DNA of 31,855 bases from an uncultured Clostridia bacterium (GTDB taxonomy: Bacteria; Bacillota; Clostridia; Christensenellales; Borkfalkiaceae). The notes beneath the pieces are model-generated. The model was given only the letters and a program-made list of their open reading frames with translations. It made no database searches and was not told where the DNA came from. Positions within the stretch are counted from its first letter, which is position 1. Every line of letters begins with the position of its first letter. The position numbers were made by a program, and so were the translations under genes. Shown in pieces: positions 30,804 to 31,855 of the stretch. The stretch covers positions 1 through 31,855 of the forward strand of contig CAUHGY010000016.1 of NCBI GenBank assembly GCA_959605945.1, in the 5' to 3' direction.

Positions 30804-31855
30804 TCATTTGACCGTTTTTCTGCCGACTTCGGCAAAATACTTTATCCTTTCGCTTAAAGAAGGCATTTTCTTTATGGTTTCTTCCGCGAACATACCCGCC
30901 TTTTCGCCCTTTTCCGAACAGATCGCCTCGTGACCGATAAGCGCCCATGTAGAACTTATAAGATGCGAGTATCTGGGATCGGCAAGCGCTTTGCACTCGA
31001 ATTTCTGTCTGGGCGAGTTTATATCCTCGCCGCTTATCTGAAACAGTCCGTTTTCCTTGCACAGCGATATGATGCGGTCAAGCTGTGCGGGCGTATTTCT
31101 GGTCGGCATGTAAGCGACTGCCTGAATGCCGATTTTCTTTATCTCTCTCAAAAGGTCTTCGAGATAGTCGTCCTCAAATTTCTGCGCCTTTTTATCTCCC
31201 GTGACCGATTCCCCTACATCCCCGAGATAAGCGTACGCGGGAATAGCGCCGAAAGACTTTGCTTTGGCGACGAATTCTTCGGCGACGGGCATCTCTTCTT
31301 CCGCGTCGATATAGAAAAACGCCGTATCGGCTTTAAGCACGCCGAGCAGATCGTAAAGGAAATTTCCGTTTTGCGAATCGAGTAAATAGCCTCTGATTTT
31401 TTCGCTGACGGAAAGGTGCAGATCGTCCGTCAGAAATTCAAGAAGTTTTTCGTTTCTTCCGAATTTTTTTTCCAGCTTAACGGCAAGCGCGTAAAGAAGA
31501 TGCCTTTCGGTAACGCTTCCGCCCTCCGCCGCGCATGACAACGGGTAAACGTCTTTTTCAAAATCGAGCGTCACGCCGAACTTGCCGAATTTCCCTGTAA
31601 TAAGCTCGCACATTCTGGCGTTTCTGATGTTGCGCGCTTTCCTGAACGGCGCAAGATAGGCGTTGAACGCGTCGACGTTCTGCGCGGGAATGCCGTGCGC
31701 CGCCATATAAAAACAGTCCTTCTGATCGGGGTGATTGATTCTGCCGAACCCGCGGTCGAATCTCACCCGCACCTCAACGCCGCAGGTAGAACCCAAACCC
31801 AGTTTTTTGCAGGCGGCTTTAAACTCCTTCACGCCCGAAAGACTGTCGTGATCCA
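30804..31855 (-). CDS. PHP-domain metal-dependent hydrolase (N-terminus beyond window)
   Basis: At least 350 residues of a PHP-domain protein, open to the right window edge. The first visible residues, DHDSLSGVKEF, are the conserved PHP TDHDS motif, and GSTCGVEVRV is the following metal-site strand (Glu). The GTG at 31832 is therefore internal and not the start; the real start, with the HTH-type first metal motif, lies outside. The C-terminal part includes FQISGEDINSPRQKF. PHP proteins are metal-dependent phosphoesterases (histidinol-phosphatase-like, polymerase-associated). Upstream of SrlD-like and aldolase genes, it could act as a sugar-phosphate phosphatase, but no specific substrate can be read. 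Confidence 0.85.
   Translation of the reverse strand, partial: DHDSLSGVKEFKAACKKLGLGSTCGVEVRVRFDRGFGRINHPDQKDCFYMAAHGIPAQNVDAFNAYLAPFRKARNIRNARMCELITGKFGKFGVTLDFEKDVYPLSCAAEGGSVTERHLLYALAVKLEKKFGRNEKLLEFLTDDLHLSVSEKIRGYLLDSQNGNFLYDLLGVLKADTAFFYIDAEEEMPVAEEFVAKAKSFGAIPAYAYLGDVGESVTGDKKAQKFEDDYLEDLLREIKKIGIQAVAYMPTRNTPAQLDRIISLCKENGLFQISGEDINSPRQKFECKALADPRYSHLISSTWALIGHEAICSEKGEKAGMFAEETIKKMPSLSERIKYFAEVGRKTVK

Noticed and set aside
31830..31832. GTG as start of the PHP-domain gene
   Set aside because: The frame is open upstream to the window edge and encodes the conserved DHDS motif there, so the gene continues outside the window.
1..31855. tRNA/rRNA genes, CRISPR array, insertion sequence, prophage
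   Set aside because: No cloverleaf-like sequence, regular spacer-repeat array, transposase, integrase or phage structural gene was recognised by reading the sequence; no search tool was available.

Overview
The window looks like chromosome from an anaerobic, endospore-forming member of the Clostridia (Firmicutes). The evidence is an uninterrupted sigK-type sporulation sigma factor with a pro-sequence, a three-gene GerA/GerB/GerC germinant-receptor operon, a TM1266-type iron-only hydrogenase regulator, strong AGGAGG-type ribosome binding sites and near-consensus sigma-A promoters. No rRNA, tRNA, CRISPR array, transposase or phage gene was seen, and the species cannot be named from this sequence.

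Layout. 1-1702: a minus-strand operon (hydrogenase-system regulator, short-chain dehydrogenase, DUF4177 protein, thyA cut by the window edge). 1713-2414: sigK. 2579-3247: a possible small ORF and an unknown membrane protein. 3399-3860: a P-loop kinase-like protein. 4219-8356: an FtsX-type ABC exporter (permease and ATPase) divergent from a TetR regulator, with a palindromic operator candidate between them. 8444-11328: an ECF sigma factor and its anti-sigma partner, divergent from a lipoprotein whose extracellular part is homologous to that of the anti-sigma protein. 11374-11690: two tandem copies of a 143/144-bp repeat ending in a strong hairpin. 11726-12391: an XRE repressor and a zinc-ribbon membrane protein, with an operator-like palindrome inside a perfect promoter. 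12513-12959: a GNAT acetyltransferase. 13057-16807: the ger operon, whose GerC protein has no lipobox cysteine. 17145-18116: lipoate-protein ligase.

18297-26119 is a metabolic block: a SorE-like zinc dehydrogenase, E2 (two lipoyl domains), E3 and a fused E1 alpha-beta form one minus-strand operon, divergent from a DeoR-family regulator. Repeated ATAAACAT-type boxes lie in the shared promoter region. LplA just downstream could lipoylate E2. 27156-31855 holds a second minus-strand group: a PHP-domain protein (cut by the window edge), an SrlD-like sorbitol-6-phosphate dehydrogenase homologue, a double class II aldolase whose second domain has lost its metal ligands, and a single class II aldolase. 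Taken together the right half looks like a sugar or polyol-phosphate degradation locus linked to a 2-oxoacid (or acetoin-type) dehydrogenase complex; the actual substrate cannot be read from sequence. Between the two groups is an orphan protein with an HEPN-like RX4H motif.

The items most worth following up are the sigma/anti-sigma/lipoprotein trio with a shared sensor-like domain, the dehydrogenase-complex/aldolase locus with its shared operator-like boxes, the degenerate tandem aldolase and the cysteine-less GerC.
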